Source: Hamadaea sp. (GTDB taxonomy: Bacteria; Actinomycetota; Actinomycetes; Mycobacteriales; Micromonosporaceae). Taken from it: DNA of 64,000 nucleotides. A program made the position numbers and the translations under genes. A model generated the notes under the pieces. That model had not been told where the DNA came from, did no database searches, and saw only the letters and a list, made by a program, of their open reading frames with translations. The stretch spans positions 88,093 to 152,092 of the forward strand of contig NZ_JABFVK010000026.1 in assembly GCF_013362815.1 (NCBI RefSeq), in the 5' to 3' direction. How positions within the stretch are numbered: position 1 is the first letter of the stretch; the number at the start of each line of letters is the position of its first letter. Of this stretch, positions 53,292 to 62,341 are shown piece after piece.

Positions 53292-53352
53292 CCATGATCA
53301 ACGGAGAGAATGTGGGGCTATGACACCGCGAAACTTCCGCTGATCATGGCCG
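53292..53352 (-). repeat. dispersed palindromic repeat, short inverted copy C
   Basis: Read on the minus strand this element gives CCATGATCAGCGGAAGTTTC, GCGGTGTCATAGCCCCACA and CTCCGTTGATCATGG. It matches the 3' half of the full-length copies. It is upstream of the esterase and downstream of the 53367-53882 gene, in the otherwise featureless 53085-53366 gap. Confidence 0.7.
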
Positions 53353-53366
53353 CCCAGCGCCGCGGC

Positions 53367-53882
53367 TCAATCATTGCGCTCGAGATCGATGGTGCTGCGC
53401 ATCGGCGTACTGGTCCACAGCGCGCGTAGCGTCGGGTGTTGCTCGATCTCCCACAGCGCTTCGCGGAGCGCGGTCTCCATCGCGGGACGGGAGCGTTCGT
53501 AGTAGATACCGCTGTCCTGGGTGTTCAGCTTATCGATGTCGCTGAAAGCCGGCGAATCGGCGAAAATCATGTCCAGGTCGAGCCGCCAGTACTCCGGCTG
53601 ATACCACTCCGTTTCCGTCCAGTCGGCCGGCACGTCGACCGCCATATACCGCTCGAACGACAGGCTGGGTAGGTCATCGTTCCAGCTGTAGCGCCCCCAG
53701 GAGATCGCGAATCCGTCGGCGTCCGTGCCCTCCGAGGTCTCCAACCCGTCGAGATCCATCGCCAGGAAGGCGCGAAAAACCGGCCAGGCCGCTTCGGGGC
53801 TGCCCACCCGGTCCGGATCGTGGCCCTGCTGCCGCAGCATGTCGCGCAAGACGTCGGCTGACTCTCGCCATGGCGTACGCAC
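53367..53882 (-). CDS. hypothetical cytoplasmic protein
   Basis: A 171-residue acidic protein without signal or membrane segment (MRTPWRESADVLRDMLRQQG, AFLAMDLDGLETSEGTDADG, WNDDLPSLSFERYM). Many aromatic and acidic residues give it the look of an immunity or regulatory protein, but I do not recognise a family. It starts with GTG. It is divergent from the RNA ligase gene with 91 bases between starts. Confidence 0.6.
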   Translation of the reverse strand: MRTPWRESADVLRDMLRQQGHDPDRVGSPEAAWPVFRAFLAMDLDGLETSEGTDADGFAISWGRYSWNDDLPSLSFERYMAVDVPADWTETEWYQPEYWRLDLDMIFADSPAFSDIDKLNTQDSGIYYERSRPAMETALREALWEIEQHPTLRALWTSTPMRSTIDLERND

Positions 53883-53973
53883 ACCGCAAGGTATCAGAGC
53901 CGCGGTTACTCGATTGCGAGCCGGATCGCCACTCCCGCACCATAATCAGCGCACGTGTCGACAGGGAGCTGCC

Positions 53974-54753
53974 GTGACCACCTTCAGCGTACGAACCGCG
54001 AATCTTCCGGCCATCAACTCGATGACGAAGTATCCGTCGATCCCGACCTACCACAGCCTCGATCCGCGTAACGGCGGGCTGCTGGACGAGGCGGTGGCGT
54101 TCTCCGGGACCGTCGTCGGAACCGAGAAGGTCGACGGCACGAACTCGCGGATCATCTTGCTGCCGGACGGCACCTATCTGCTCGGCAGCCGCGAGGAGCT
54201 GCTGTACGCGCAGGGCGATCTGATCGGCAACCCCGCGCTCGGCATCGTCGACGCGCTGCGCCCGATCGCCGACAGCCTGCCCGCCGTGGACGGCGACCGC
54301 ATCGTCGTCCATTATCTGGAGGTGTACGGCGGCAAGGTCACTGCTGCGTCGAAGCAGTACACCGGTGGGAAGGCCGTCGGATTCCGGATGTTCGACGTGG
54401 CGGTGGTCGGCGACTATCGCGAGATGTCGGACTGGGACCCCCAGCGCATCGCTCACTGGCGTGATGCGGGCGGGCAGGCGTTCCTCGACGAGGCGAGCCT
54501 TCGGCGTACGGCTGAGGGCATCGGGTTGGACCTGACCCCGCGGCTCTTCGAGCTCGACGCGGCCGCGATGCCCGGCGACATCCCCGGCATGAAGGCGTTC
54601 CTCGACGAGCGGATGCCCGCCACACTGGCGGCGCTGGACGGCGACGCCGGTGGCCGCCCGGAGGGCATCGTGCTGCGAACGTCGGACCGGTCGGTGATCG
54701 CGAAGGCCCGCTTCCAGGACTACGAGCGGACCCTCAAGCGCCGAGGCCGCTGA
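53974..54753 (+). CDS. RNA ligase family protein (Rnl-like nucleotidyltransferase)
   Basis: A 259-residue protein with all motifs of the covalent nucleotidyltransferase fold. Motif I is EKVDGTNSR with the adenylated Lys52; motif III is HYLEVYGG; motif IIIa is GFRMFDV; motif IV is RPEGIVLRT; motif V is AKARF. It matches RNA ligases of the Rnl2/PF09414 type in size and order, and should join RNA 3'-OH to 5'-phosphate ends, as in RNA repair. GTG 53974 is preceded by AGGGAG. The C-terminal segment YERTLKRRGR is nearly duplicated downstream out of the gene. Confidence 0.85.
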   Translation: MTTFSVRTANLPAINSMTKYPSIPTYHSLDPRNGGLLDEAVAFSGTVVGTEKVDGTNSRIILLPDGTYLLGSREELLYAQGDLIGNPALGIVDALRPIADSLPAVDGDRIVVHYLEVYGGKVTAASKQYTGGKAVGFRMFDVAVVGDYREMSDWDPQRIAHWRDAGGQAFLDEASLRRTAEGIGLDLTPRLFELDAAAMPGDIPGMKAFLDERMPATLAALDGDAGGRPEGIVLRTSDRSVIAKARFQDYERTLKRRGR

Positions 54754-54804
54754 CTACCGCGAACACCGGATACGAGCGGATCCTCAAGCGCCGGGGCCGC
54801 TGAC
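54721..54804 (+). repeat. direct duplication of the RNA ligase 3' end
   Basis: 34 bases at 54721-54754 (TACGAGCGGACCCTCAAGCG and the following CCGAGGCCGCTGAC) recur at 54771-54804 with two mismatches and a 50-base period. The second copy again includes a TGA. Confidence 0.8.
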
Positions 54805-54863
54805 ACCACGACAGGGGTTGGACGCGGGGCGGTGGCGGACGCCTTCCGCTATCGTTCCTGCCC

Positions 54864-54938
54864 ATGAGCCATCTGCCGCTGTCCCACGTCATCAGCGAGC
54901 GGCCGTCGGGCCCGACCGGGCGGCCGGCGTACTCGTGA
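54864..54938 (+). CDS. 24-codon ORF overlapping the next start
   Basis: A short frame, MSHLPLSHVISERPSGPTGR then PAYS, ends in a GTGA overlap with the GTG start of the membrane protein. It could serve for translational coupling. There is no clear ribosome-binding site, so it is a weak candidate. Confidence 0.25.
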   Translation: MSHLPLSHVISERPSGPTGRPAYS

Positions 54939-56584
54939 CTTTCCGGCGGGAGTGGCTGTGGGCGGTGCTCGGCTCGCTGCTGGGCGCCGCCGCCCTGACC
55001 TGGCCGACGCTGCGTGATCCGAGCCGGACGATCCCGGCCGACATCTGGGACCCGACCCTGCAGTCGTGGCAGATGGCCTGGTCCGGCCATTCGCTGAAGA
55101 CCGATCCGGGCGCGCTGTGGGACGCGAACGCGTTCTACCCCGACTCTTACAGCTACGCCTTCTCCGACACTCTGCTCGGCTACGTCCCCGCCGGTCTGAT
55201 CGGCTCCGGCCCTTCTGACGCGATTCTGCGCTACAACATCATGTTCGTCTTGGCGCACGCGCTGGCCCTGGCGGGCGGCTACTTCTTGGCCCGTCAGCTC
55301 GGCTCGCGGGTGAGCGGCGCTCTCGTCGTGGCGCTGGCCAGTGCGAGCGCGCCTTGGCGCTGGGCACAGGCGGGGCACCTCCACGTGCTGTCGACTGGTG
55401 GCATCGCCCTCGCCCTGGCGATGCTGGCGCGGGGGCACGGCTTCACGCTGCGCCGCGGGTGGCAACCGCAGGAGGCCCGGCCCGGCTGGGCGGTCGCGGG
55501 CTGGCTCGTCGCCGCCTGGCAGATCACGCTCGGCTTCGGCATCGGGCTGCCATTCGCGTACGTGCTGGTGGTGCTCGTGATCGCGGCGCTCGTGCTGCTC
55601 TGGCGGCGACGCCGGGCCGGCTTCAGGATGCCGCGCAGGCTCGTCATCTCCGACCTCGTCGGCGGCGCGGCCTTCGCCGTCACCACGATCGCGATGGCGA
55701 TCCCCTACCTCAAGGTCGTCGAGCAGCACCCGTACGCCGAGCGCACCGTCACTGACCTGCGTTCTTACTCGTCGCCGATCCAGGGTTTCATCACCGCCCC
55801 GGCTCAGTCGTGGTTGTGGGGCGACCTGCATACGGGCCTGCGCGACTCGATGACGACTCCGAGCGAGACCAGTCTGCTGCCCGGCTTCGCCCTCTACGCC
55901 TTGGCCATCGCCGGGCTCTTCGTCTCCGCCTGGCCGAAGCGCAAACGCGTCGTGCTCCTGGCGGTCGCCCTCGGCGGCATCGTGCTGTCGATGGGCACCA
56001 AGCTGCTGTGGGGGGCCGGATACCTCCCGCTCTACTACGCGCTGCCCGGCTGGAACGCGATCCGTACGCCGGGACGCCTCATCCTCTGGACGACATTGGC
56101 CTTGGCGCTGCTGTCGGCCGGGTTCGTCTCCGAACTGGCCAGACGCGTACCTCGCAAGGCGGCCGTTGTGCTCCTCGTCCCGGCACTCCTGGTGGGCTTG
56201 GAAGGGCTGCAGCGGCTGGACTTCCCGGTCGTTCCGGCGGCACCGCCCTCGGTGGTGTCCCTGCGCGGCCCGGCCCTCGTCCTGCCCAGCTCGCAGCGCC
56301 TCGACGAGAACATCATGCTCTGGACGACCGGCGACTTCCCCCGGATCGTCAACGGCGGCAGCGGTTTCACTCCGCGTACGCTCGAGGAGATCCGCGTGCT
56401 CGCCGAGCACTTCCCCGACGCCGCCAGCGTGGACCGCCTGCGCGAGTTGGGCGTACGCGAAGTGGTGGTGCTCAAGCAGTACGCACCCGGCACCCCGTAC
56501 GCGAACTCGCTCACCGCCACGGGCGAAGGGCTCGGGATCTCCCGAACGGACCGGCCCGACGCGGTCGTGTTCACCCTGAGCTGA
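54935..56584 (+). CDS. polytopic membrane protein resembling membrane glycosyltransferases
   Basis: A 549-residue protein with about eleven hydrophobic helices and a large C-terminal extracytoplasmic domain. WEWP-type acceptor motifs are absent, but ALTWPTLRDPSRTIPADIWD near the N-terminus and the following aromatic, Asp-rich loop (DPTLQSWQMAWSG) resemble the first loop of GT-C-type glycosyltransferases, where an acidic residue is catalytic. The C-terminal part (RELGVREVVVLKQYAPG) looks like a soluble receptor domain. The start at GTG 54935 is chosen because hydrophobicity begins there. Substrate unknown. Confidence 0.6.
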   Translation: MTFRREWLWAVLGSLLGAAALTWPTLRDPSRTIPADIWDPTLQSWQMAWSGHSLKTDPGALWDANAFYPDSYSYAFSDTLLGYVPAGLIGSGPSDAILRYNIMFVLAHALALAGGYFLARQLGSRVSGALVVALASASAPWRWAQAGHLHVLSTGGIALALAMLARGHGFTLRRGWQPQEARPGWAVAGWLVAAWQITLGFGIGLPFAYVLVVLVIAALVLLWRRRRAGFRMPRRLVISDLVGGAAFAVTTIAMAIPYLKVVEQHPYAERTVTDLRSYSSPIQGFITAPAQSWLWGDLHTGLRDSMTTPSETSLLPGFALYALAIAGLFVSAWPKRKRVVLLAVALGGIVLSMGTKLLWGAGYLPLYYALPGWNAIRTPGRLILWTTLALALLSAGFVSELARRVPRKAAVVLLVPALLVGLEGLQRLDFPVVPAAPPSVVSLRGPALVLPSSQRLDENIMLWTTGDFPRIVNGGSGFTPRTLEEIRVLAEHFPDAASVDRLRELGVREVVVLKQYAPGTPYANSLTATGEGLGISRTDRPDAVVFTLS

Positions 56585-56612
56585 CGGCCGGTCGCCCGAC
56601 CTCCCTCGCGAT

Positions 56613-56718
56613 GATCGTCGGGAACCGACAATCTTGGGGAGCGCGACCGCCGTGATCGTCGGAAGCCGACAATCTTGGGCCGTTTCGTGCACTGATCGTC
56701 GGCTTCCGACGATCTTGG
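56613..56718. repeat. three tandem 25-bp palindromic units
   Basis: GATCGTCGGGAACCGACAAT with CTTGG (56613-56637), GATCGTCGGAAGCCGACAAT with CTTGG (56654-56678) and GATCGTCGGCTTCCGACGAT with CTTGG (56694-56718) repeat at 40-41-base intervals. Each core is an inverted repeat. They lie in the gap between two convergent genes. A related copy in reverse lies near 12254-12271. Confidence 0.75.
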
Positions 56719-56806
56719 TGGGGCGTACTCGTCCATCGGGAGCGCAGCCAACGCGAGGTGAAAGGCTTCCCCATCCACGGACGAGGAAGCCCTTCCGACG
56801 AGAGCG

Positions 56807-58276
56807 CTAGAGGATCAGGTTGTACACGCCCCAACCGTTGCCGATCTTCTTCGGCTCCGAACCGTAGAACGGAACACCGTCATCACGAACGATATTGTTC
56901 GAATGCAACCACAAGGTTCCGTCCGACTCGCGAGCAACCAATTCTGTGAAGCCGTCACCGGTCACATCCGCTGCCACAACCAGGTTGTAACCACCCCAAC
57001 CATGGCCGATCTTCTTGGGCTCCGAACCATAGAACGGGTCGCCGTTATCGCGGATGATGTTGTTCGAGTGCAACCACAAGGACCCGTCGGACTTGCGAGC
57101 GACCAAGTCCGTGAAGCCGTCACCGGTCACATCGGCTCCGACGATCAGGTTGTAACCACCCCAACCATGGCCGATCTTCTTGGGCTCCGAACCATAGAAC
57201 GGGTCGCCGTTATCGCGGATGATGTTGTTCGAGTGCAACCACAAGGACCCGTCGGACTTGCGAGCGACCAAGTCCGTGAAGCCGTCACCGGTCACATCGG
57301 CTCCGACGATCAGGTTGTAACCACCCCAGCCGGTACCGATCTTCTTGGGCTCCGAACCATAGAACGGATCACCGTCATCACGGACAATGTTGTTCGAGTG
57401 CAGCCACAGCGTGCCGTCCGGCTTACGCCCCACGAGGTCCGTGTAGCCATCCCCCGTGATGTCGGCTGCCACAACCAGGTTGTAACCACCCCAGCCGGTA
57501 CCGATCTTCTTGGGCTCCGAACCGTAGAACGGATCACCGTTGTCTCGGACGATATTGTTCGAATGCAGCCACAGGGTGCCGTCGGACCTGCGGCCCACCA
57601 GGTCGTGATAGGAGTCGCCCGTAATGCTGTGGCCGAGCCTGCGCTCCTCCTCGGCTGACCCACCGGTCACACCGGCCGGTTCGACGTAGCCGTCGATGTC
57701 CGAGTCCGTACGCGGCTTGCTGGCCCTGGTGACCGCGTCGCTCTGGTTGCCGCCGATGTACAAGACATCAGTGTCGTTGACGCCGACGACGATGGCCACG
57801 TGATCGATCTTGTGCGCATCGCTGCTGCTGTGGTCCGTGTCGAACACGATCGCGTCGCCGATCTGGGGTTTGTACCCGCCGGAGCGGGAGTGGTACAGCT
57901 CGCGATCGATCCCGTAGTCCTTGAACGACTGTGCGAAGCCGTCGATGACGCTGAGGCCGGTCACCCCGGCTTCCCGCCACACGTACTTGGCGAACGCGGC
58001 ACACCAGGCGTAGGCGCTGCTACCGCCGCCCCAGCCGGACTTACCACCACAGGCGGGCCAGTTGAACATCTCGCCGCCGTAGTAGCTGCAGTTGGTCCCG
58101 ACTTCATAGTTTCGCGTCTTGTCGCCGAGCTCACGCTTGGCGATCCCGACGATGTCCACCCGACCCGACGCGGCGCTGGCCGGCGCGGGGCTGATGAGGA
58201 TCCCGCCGCCCAACGTCACAGTCAACGCAGCTGCGGCGGCCGCCCAACGTCTAAGGCGCGTACTTCCTGACGTCAT
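56807..58276 (-). CDS. secreted CHAP-domain protein with five tandem 55-residue VCBS-like repeats
   Basis: A 489-residue secreted protein. The start at 58276 has AAGGGA just upstream and gives a signal peptide to about PASAAS. A CHAP-like amidase domain follows, with Cys in AYAWCAAFAKYVW and His in KIDHVAIVVG. From about residue 210 come five repeats of 55 residues with the consensus DVTGDGFTDLVARKSDGSLW, LHSNNIIRDNGDPFYGSE, PKKIGHGWGGYNLIVGA, resembling VCBS/FG-GAP-like repeats. At DNA level two units (57001-57165 and 57166-57330) are nearly identical. A role in cell-wall hydrolysis with repeats for binding is inferred. Confidence 0.85.
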   Translation of the reverse strand: MTSGSTRLRRWAAAAAALTVTLGGGILISPAPASAASGRVDIVGIAKRELGDKTRNYEVGTNCSYYGGEMFNWPACGGKSGWGGGSSAYAWCAAFAKYVWREAGVTGLSVIDGFAQSFKDYGIDRELYHSRSGGYKPQIGDAIVFDTDHSSSDAHKIDHVAIVVGVNDTDVLYIGGNQSDAVTRASKPRTDSDIDGYVEPAGVTGGSAEEERRLGHSITGDSYHDLVGRRSDGTLWLHSNNIVRDNGDPFYGSEPKKIGTGWGGYNLVVAADITGDGYTDLVGRKPDGTLWLHSNNIVRDDGDPFYGSEPKKIGTGWGGYNLIVGADVTGDGFTDLVARKSDGSLWLHSNNIIRDNGDPFYGSEPKKIGHGWGGYNLIVGADVTGDGFTDLVARKSDGSLWLHSNNIIRDNGDPFYGSEPKKIGHGWGGYNLVVAADVTGDGFTELVARESDGTLWLHSNNIVRDDGVPFYGSEPKKIGNGWGVYNLIL

Positions 58277-58630
58277 GTGTCCCTTGTGTCCTCTCGCTCG
58301 TGCATACAGCTCATCTGGGTCGGCTGATGCTAGGGACACTTCTATTGCGAGACTCTTGAACCAGGATTGAATCCGCAGTTCGCGACCTTGATCGCGCTGC
58401 GCCGACACGGAGGGACCCACCCTCATCGGTGCGAATTGCCAGCGCACGCCCGTTGGCGAATTGCCCGACTTCCATGATCATGGTCAAATCTGGGCTGTGA
58501 TAGCAACGCAGAATTGCCCATGATCTTGCGTTGCCATGATCAGCGGAAGTTTCTCGGTGCCATAGCCCCACATTTACTCCGCTGATCATGGCGCTGACGA
58601 GTCGAACAGGGACGGATGAGCCGATCCGAA
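58277..58630. other. intergenic region with dispersed-repeat copy D
   Basis: This 354-base gap carries the CHAP gene promoter region and repeat copy D (58457-58587). Apart from the repeat I see no gene or clear promoter motif. Confidence 0.5.
58457..58587 (+). repeat. dispersed palindromic repeat, full-length copy D (131 bp)
   Basis: Same length as copy A and about 80% identical. The 14-bp arms CCATGATCAGCGGA (58534-58547) and TCCGCTGATCATGG (58578-58591) form a perfect stem, slightly longer than the aligned region. Confidence 0.75.
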
Positions 58631-58849
58631 CTATTCGTCCGGCGTACGCCGCAGGTAGCGGAGGATCTGGATGAGCTGCCAGGGACCGAGGACGATCCAG
58701 CGCAGCGCGTACAGGCCCTTGCCGATCATGACGAACGGCCAGAGGACCACCGCCGTGGCGATGAGCAGGAACGACTCACGGCCTGACACGCGCTCGGCCG
58801 CCCACCGCTGCGACAGGCTGAGTCCTTCGTCGTCAGGGTCAGTGCTCAT
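58631..58849 (-). CDS. small membrane protein
   Basis: A 72-residue protein (MSTDPDDEGLSLSQRWAAER) with an acidic N-terminus and two closely spaced hydrophobic stretches (FLLIATAVVLWPFVMIGKGL and RWIVLGPWQLIQIL). It ends RYLRRTPDE. It is 14 bases downstream of the LuxR/AAA gene in the same direction and probably co-transcribed. The family is unknown to me. Confidence 0.6.
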   Translation of the reverse strand: MSTDPDDEGLSLSQRWAAERVSGRESFLLIATAVVLWPFVMIGKGLYALRWIVLGPWQLIQILRYLRRTPDE

Positions 58850-58863
58850 CGACGAATGATAGG

Positions 58864-61479
58864 TCACATCCAGTGCAGCGCCTCGCGTACGCCTTTCCGG
58901 CCGGTCACGCCGAGTTTGGCGTAGATCCGATGTAGATGGTTCTCCACGGTGCGTACCGACAGGACCAGGCGCTCGGCGATCTCCGGATTGGACAGACCGT
59001 CGGCGGCCAACGCGGCGATCTCCCGTTCGCGCGGTGTCAACGGCGACGGGCCCGACGCCGACCACCATGGCAGCACGGTGATCGGCCCGGCTTCGAGGAG
59101 CCGATCGCGGCGGAAGGCTGCTGCCGAGAGCACCTTCCGCGGCGTACGCGGACAGCGTTCGACGGCGTCGGCCGCTTCGGCGGCGAGCCCCGTCGCTCCG
59201 AGGTCTTTGTAGGACTCGACGACGTCCAGCAGCGCCGGGGCGGACCGTTCGGCGAGGGCTCGGATGTAGCCGGCGTGCACTGCGTAGGTGAACGGCAGCG
59301 CCGGGACCTGTTCCAGTAGCCGGGCGGCCTCCACCGGGTCGTGGACGCGGGCGAGCAGGAGGGCCGCCTCGATGGCGGGGGCGTACGCGCCGAAGCCGAG
59401 GTGTTCTTCGAAGAGCGGGACGAGTTCGCCGGCGGCTTGGGCTCCGGCGCCGCAGCAGCCGAAGACGAACGCGCGTGCCCGGCGTTCTTCGGCGGCGACA
59501 TAGGGCATCGAGCCGCCTTCCCTGATCGCGGCCGCCGTACGCAGAACCGCCTGCGCCGGGTCGATCCGGCCGAGCGCCGCTTCGGCCATCGCGAGCTGAC
59601 ACGCGATCCAATGGCGCGTTGCGGCCGGACTCTGCTCGCCGGCTTCACTGGCGGCGCGCAGGCTCACCGCCGCTTCCCCGTACGCACCGCGATACGCGTG
59701 GATGGCACCAGCCGCGGCGAGCCCGATGCAGGTCGCCGCCGGCCAGTGCGCGGAGTGTCCCCACCCAACCAGCCCAGCGACGATGTCCTGCGCGGCGTCG
59801 GGGTCACCGGCGGCCAGCAGCGAGCCGATCGTGCCGAACCGCAAGGACAGCAGCACCTCGGCGGGTCGGCCGGGCCGATCATGGTGCCGGAGCAGGGCCA
59901 GCGACTCCGTGACCTTCCCGACCTGGTAGTAGGCCCCGGCCAGCTGATAGACGGCGTAGCCGCCCGGCCCGGCGAGATCGACCTCCGACAGCAGCGGATC
60001 GTCGGCACACGCCTGGATCGCCGCGCGATACTCCCGGCGCAAGGTGGCCAGCTGCACGGCGACCACCGACGCCGCCGGTTCACCGAGAACCTGACTGTCC
60101 ACAAGGGAACTTAGATACGTGATGGCGGAATCGTCCCGGCACATTCCGCGTACCAAATTGGAGACCCGAGCACTGATCAGCTCGAGCCGGTCCGGATGGC
60201 GGGCAGTCGCGGCGCCGAGGATCGTCTCGACCTCGGCATGGCGCTTCTGCGCGGACAGCGCGCCCGCCAGTAGCTCCGCGTGCCGGGGCGACTCGCCGCC
60301 GGCGGCCGTGACCAGGCGTTCGGCCAGCACGCCATCCATGCGCGCGAGTGCGTCGGACGCGGCCGCCAGCAATTCCGGCTCGCCCGGGTCGTCCGAAGCG
60401 TCCAGCCGCAGCGTGACCCGCTGGAGCAGATGCCGCTCGCCGGTAAGCCGATCCGCCAACGCGCGCCGCAACCGGCGAACCGTGACCGGCGTGGCCTGTT
60501 CCAGCAGCACCTCACCGTAGAGCGGGTGCGGCAGCGAGAGTTGGTCACCGGCCGGCGTCGCGTGCAGCCATCCGCGCTCGCACATCGACTCGATCAGCGC
60601 GGAGTCGGACAAAGCGGTGATCGCGTCGGCGTCGACCGGCTCGCCGAGCGCGACCATCAGCAAGATCTCACGCTCGGCCGCGGACACCGAGGCCAGGCGG
60701 TCGGCGAGCACCCGGGTGACACCGCCGCGCCGCTGATCATCGCGCCAGGACCATCGCGAGCCCGCGCCCCGCTGCAGCGTGCCATCCTCGGTCGCCGACA
60801 CCACCAGCTCCACGCAAGCAAGCGTGTTTCCGCTGGTCAGCCGATACAGCGCGGCCGTCGTGGCCGGGTCCACCGGTCCGCCGAGCAGATCGGTCACCAG
60901 CGTCGCCACACCGTCCGCGGTCAAAGCCGCCAGCTCGACCGGCGGCGTGCGGCGATCGCGGCGCAGGCTTTCGATCGCATCTGGTACGCGTTCCCCCGCG
61001 CGCATGGTCAGAATGAGGCGTACGCCGCTGCGGGATAAGTCGTGCACCAGCGCCGCCGATCCGGCGTCGAGCAGGTGAGCGTCGTCCACGACGACCGTCG
61101 ACGACGATCCCGAGAGCCGGTCCAGCAGTTCCCGAAGGAGCAGCACGGGTAGCGTCCCCGGCTGGGGATGCTCTTCGGACCGGCGGCCTTCTTCGGACCG
61201 GCGGCCGCTTTCGGGGTGGTGGCCGCTTTCGGACCGGCGGATCGTGAGGTATCGCGCGAATGCCCCGAATGGGATCGTCGCGGCCGCCCGGGTGGCCGCC
61301 ACCCATTCCGCCTGATCATCGGCGAGCGTCCTCGCCAGGTGCGTCTTGCCCACTCCGGCCGGGCCGATCAGCAGTACGCCACCGGCCTCGGCCAGCATGA
61401 GCCGAGCCCGGGCGAGCTCGGCCTCGCGGCCGGCCGCTCGCCGGGCGACTCCGTTCGTGAGCGCGGGCTGTTGACGCAC
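58864..61479 (-). CDS. large LuxR-family AAA regulator
   Basis: An 871-residue regulator. Walker A is [16 protein letters not shown] and the following Walker B is [14 protein letters not shown]. Helical repeats occupy the middle. The C-terminal LuxR helix-turn-helix is [40 protein letters not shown]. The region between Walker A and B has an in-frame tandem repeat of six residues (four units, RRSESG-like) encoded by an 18-bp DNA repeat at about 61170-61243. GTG 61479 is chosen; GTG 61518 would overlap the lipoprotein's stop. It is the third such regulator in the window. Confidence 0.88.
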   Translation of the reverse strand: MRQQPALTNGVARRAAGREAELARARLMLAEAGGVLLIGPAGVGKTHLARTLADDQAEWVAATRAAATIPFGAFARYLTIRRSESGHHPESGRRSEEGRRSEEHPQPGTLPVLLLRELLDRLSGSSSTVVVDDAHLLDAGSAALVHDLSRSGVRLILTMRAGERVPDAIESLRRDRRTPPVELAALTADGVATLVTDLLGGPVDPATTAALYRLTSGNTLACVELVVSATEDGTLQRGAGSRWSWRDDQRRGGVTRVLADRLASVSAAEREILLMVALGEPVDADAITALSDSALIESMCERGWLHATPAGDQLSLPHPLYGEVLLEQATPVTVRRLRRALADRLTGERHLLQRVTLRLDASDDPGEPELLAAASDALARMDGVLAERLVTAAGGESPRHAELLAGALSAQKRHAEVETILGAATARHPDRLELISARVSNLVRGMCRDDSAITYLSSLVDSQVLGEPAASVVAVQLATLRREYRAAIQACADDPLLSEVDLAGPGGYAVYQLAGAYYQVGKVTESLALLRHHDRPGRPAEVLLSLRFGTIGSLLAAGDPDAAQDIVAGLVGWGHSAHWPAATCIGLAAAGAIHAYRGAYGEAAVSLRAASEAGEQSPAATRHWIACQLAMAEAALGRIDPAQAVLRTAAAIREGGSMPYVAAEERRARAFVFGCCGAGAQAAGELVPLFEEHLGFGAYAPAIEAALLLARVHDPVEAARLLEQVPALPFTYAVHAGYIRALAERSAPALLDVVESYKDLGATGLAAEAADAVERCPRTPRKVLSAAAFRRDRLLEAGPITVLPWWSASGPSPLTPREREIAALAADGLSNPEIAERLVLSVRTVENHLHRIYAKLGVTGRKGVREALHWM
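61170..61243. repeat. 18-bp tandem repeat, four units, inside LuxR/AAA gene
   Basis: Units of the form CTTCGGACCGGCGGCC(T/G) repeat four times, one diverged (CTTTCGGGGTGGTGGCCG). The repeat keeps frame and encodes a hydrophilic loop. Confidence 0.75.
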
Positions 61480-61510
61480 GCGCGGAAATCTACTCCGAAC
61501 GCAGACCCGG

Positions 61511-62080
61511 CTACGCACCCGGCAACTGCGGCACCACGGCCTTGGCCACCTCGATCGCCCCCGCCTTCGGGTTGCTGTGGTTCATCCGCACGTCCAGCAC
61601 GAAGCAGTGGAACAGGTTCCGGTCGTCCAGGCGTACGCTCAGCTGCCCGGAAGACGAGAAGTACACCGCCTCCTGCCCGAGCCCGCCGACCGTCTGCCCC
61701 TTCGCCTTGGTCAGGTCGAACATCGTCTTCGCATTCGGCTGGTACTCGGTGATGAGCTTGCCGAGCGGCGTACCGGAGACGTTCGCCTTGTAGGTGCAGA
61801 CCGCCACGTCGCCCGACATGCTCGGCTCGGCCGACTCGATGGCGAATCCGGAGATCTGGGCGGCCTTGGCGGTGGTCATCATCGCGCACAGCTGCTCGGG
61901 GGTGACCTTGGCCGCCGTGGTTCCGCTGCTCGCGGTGGTCCCACTGCTCGGACTTCCGCCGCCGGCTGTGGCACCTGACGAGTGCGTCGTCGTGGGCGAA
62001 CTCGTCGTTTCGGTGGGACCGCAGGCCGCCGTGAGGATCACGGAGGCCGCCACGATGACGGTGGTAACAGACTTCCTCAT
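61511..62080 (-). CDS. DUF3558-like lipoprotein
   Basis: A 189-residue lipoprotein. [20 protein letters not shown] contains the lipobox LTAAC with Cys20. A Ser/Thr-rich linker ([20 protein letters not shown]) leads to a compact domain with [16 protein letters not shown] and [20 protein letters not shown], as in the DUF3558 family of actinobacterial surface lipoproteins. Two cysteine pairs are possible (LCAMM, AVCTY, FHCFV). The upstream part of the longer frame is discarded because the lipoprotein signal begins at MRKS. Role unknown. Confidence 0.8.
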   Translation of the reverse strand: MRKSVTTVIVAASVILTAACGPTETTSSPTTTHSSGATAGGGSPSSGTTASSGTTAAKVTPEQLCAMMTTAKAAQISGFAIESAEPSMSGDVAVCTYKANVSGTPLGKLITEYQPNAKTMFDLTKAKGQTVGGLGQEAVYFSSSGQLSVRLDDRNLFHCFVLDVRMNHSNPKAGAIEVAKAVVPQLPGA

Positions 62081-62244
62081 GAGGCCGATGATCAATCGCG
62101 GCCGGCGCTCCCCGCATGAGCGGCCGGTACTCAAATCCGGCTGTCCGCTACCGGACTGGCCGAACCCTCGCGATCAAGGCCCCGACCGGCCCAAACTTGT
62201 CCGCGACCGGGACGGTCTTCAGCGCCTTTGGGCGGCTGGATCAC

Positions 62245-62284
62245 GGATCTGGGTCGAATCTTGACGAGAATTCGACCCGGATCC
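62245..62284. promoter_or_regulatory. 15-bp inverted repeat upstream of the Cys/His-repeat gene
   Basis: GGATCTGGGTCGAAT (62245-62259) pairs with ATTCGACCCGGATCC (62270-62284) with one mismatch. The 10-base loop contains TTGACG (62261-62266), which could be a -35 element. The repeat lies 57 bases before the start at 62342, so it may be the operator of that gene or the end of a transcript. Confidence 0.45.
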
Positions 62285-62341
62285 CTGATCCGGTGCGCCG
62301 CTCAGTCCAGCGAAGACGACAGGTGATCAGGAGGGATCTCG

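Noticed and set aside
57001..57330. Near-identical 165-bp direct repeats as a possible array or mobile element
   Set aside because: They encode in-frame 55-residue protein repeats of a secreted protein.
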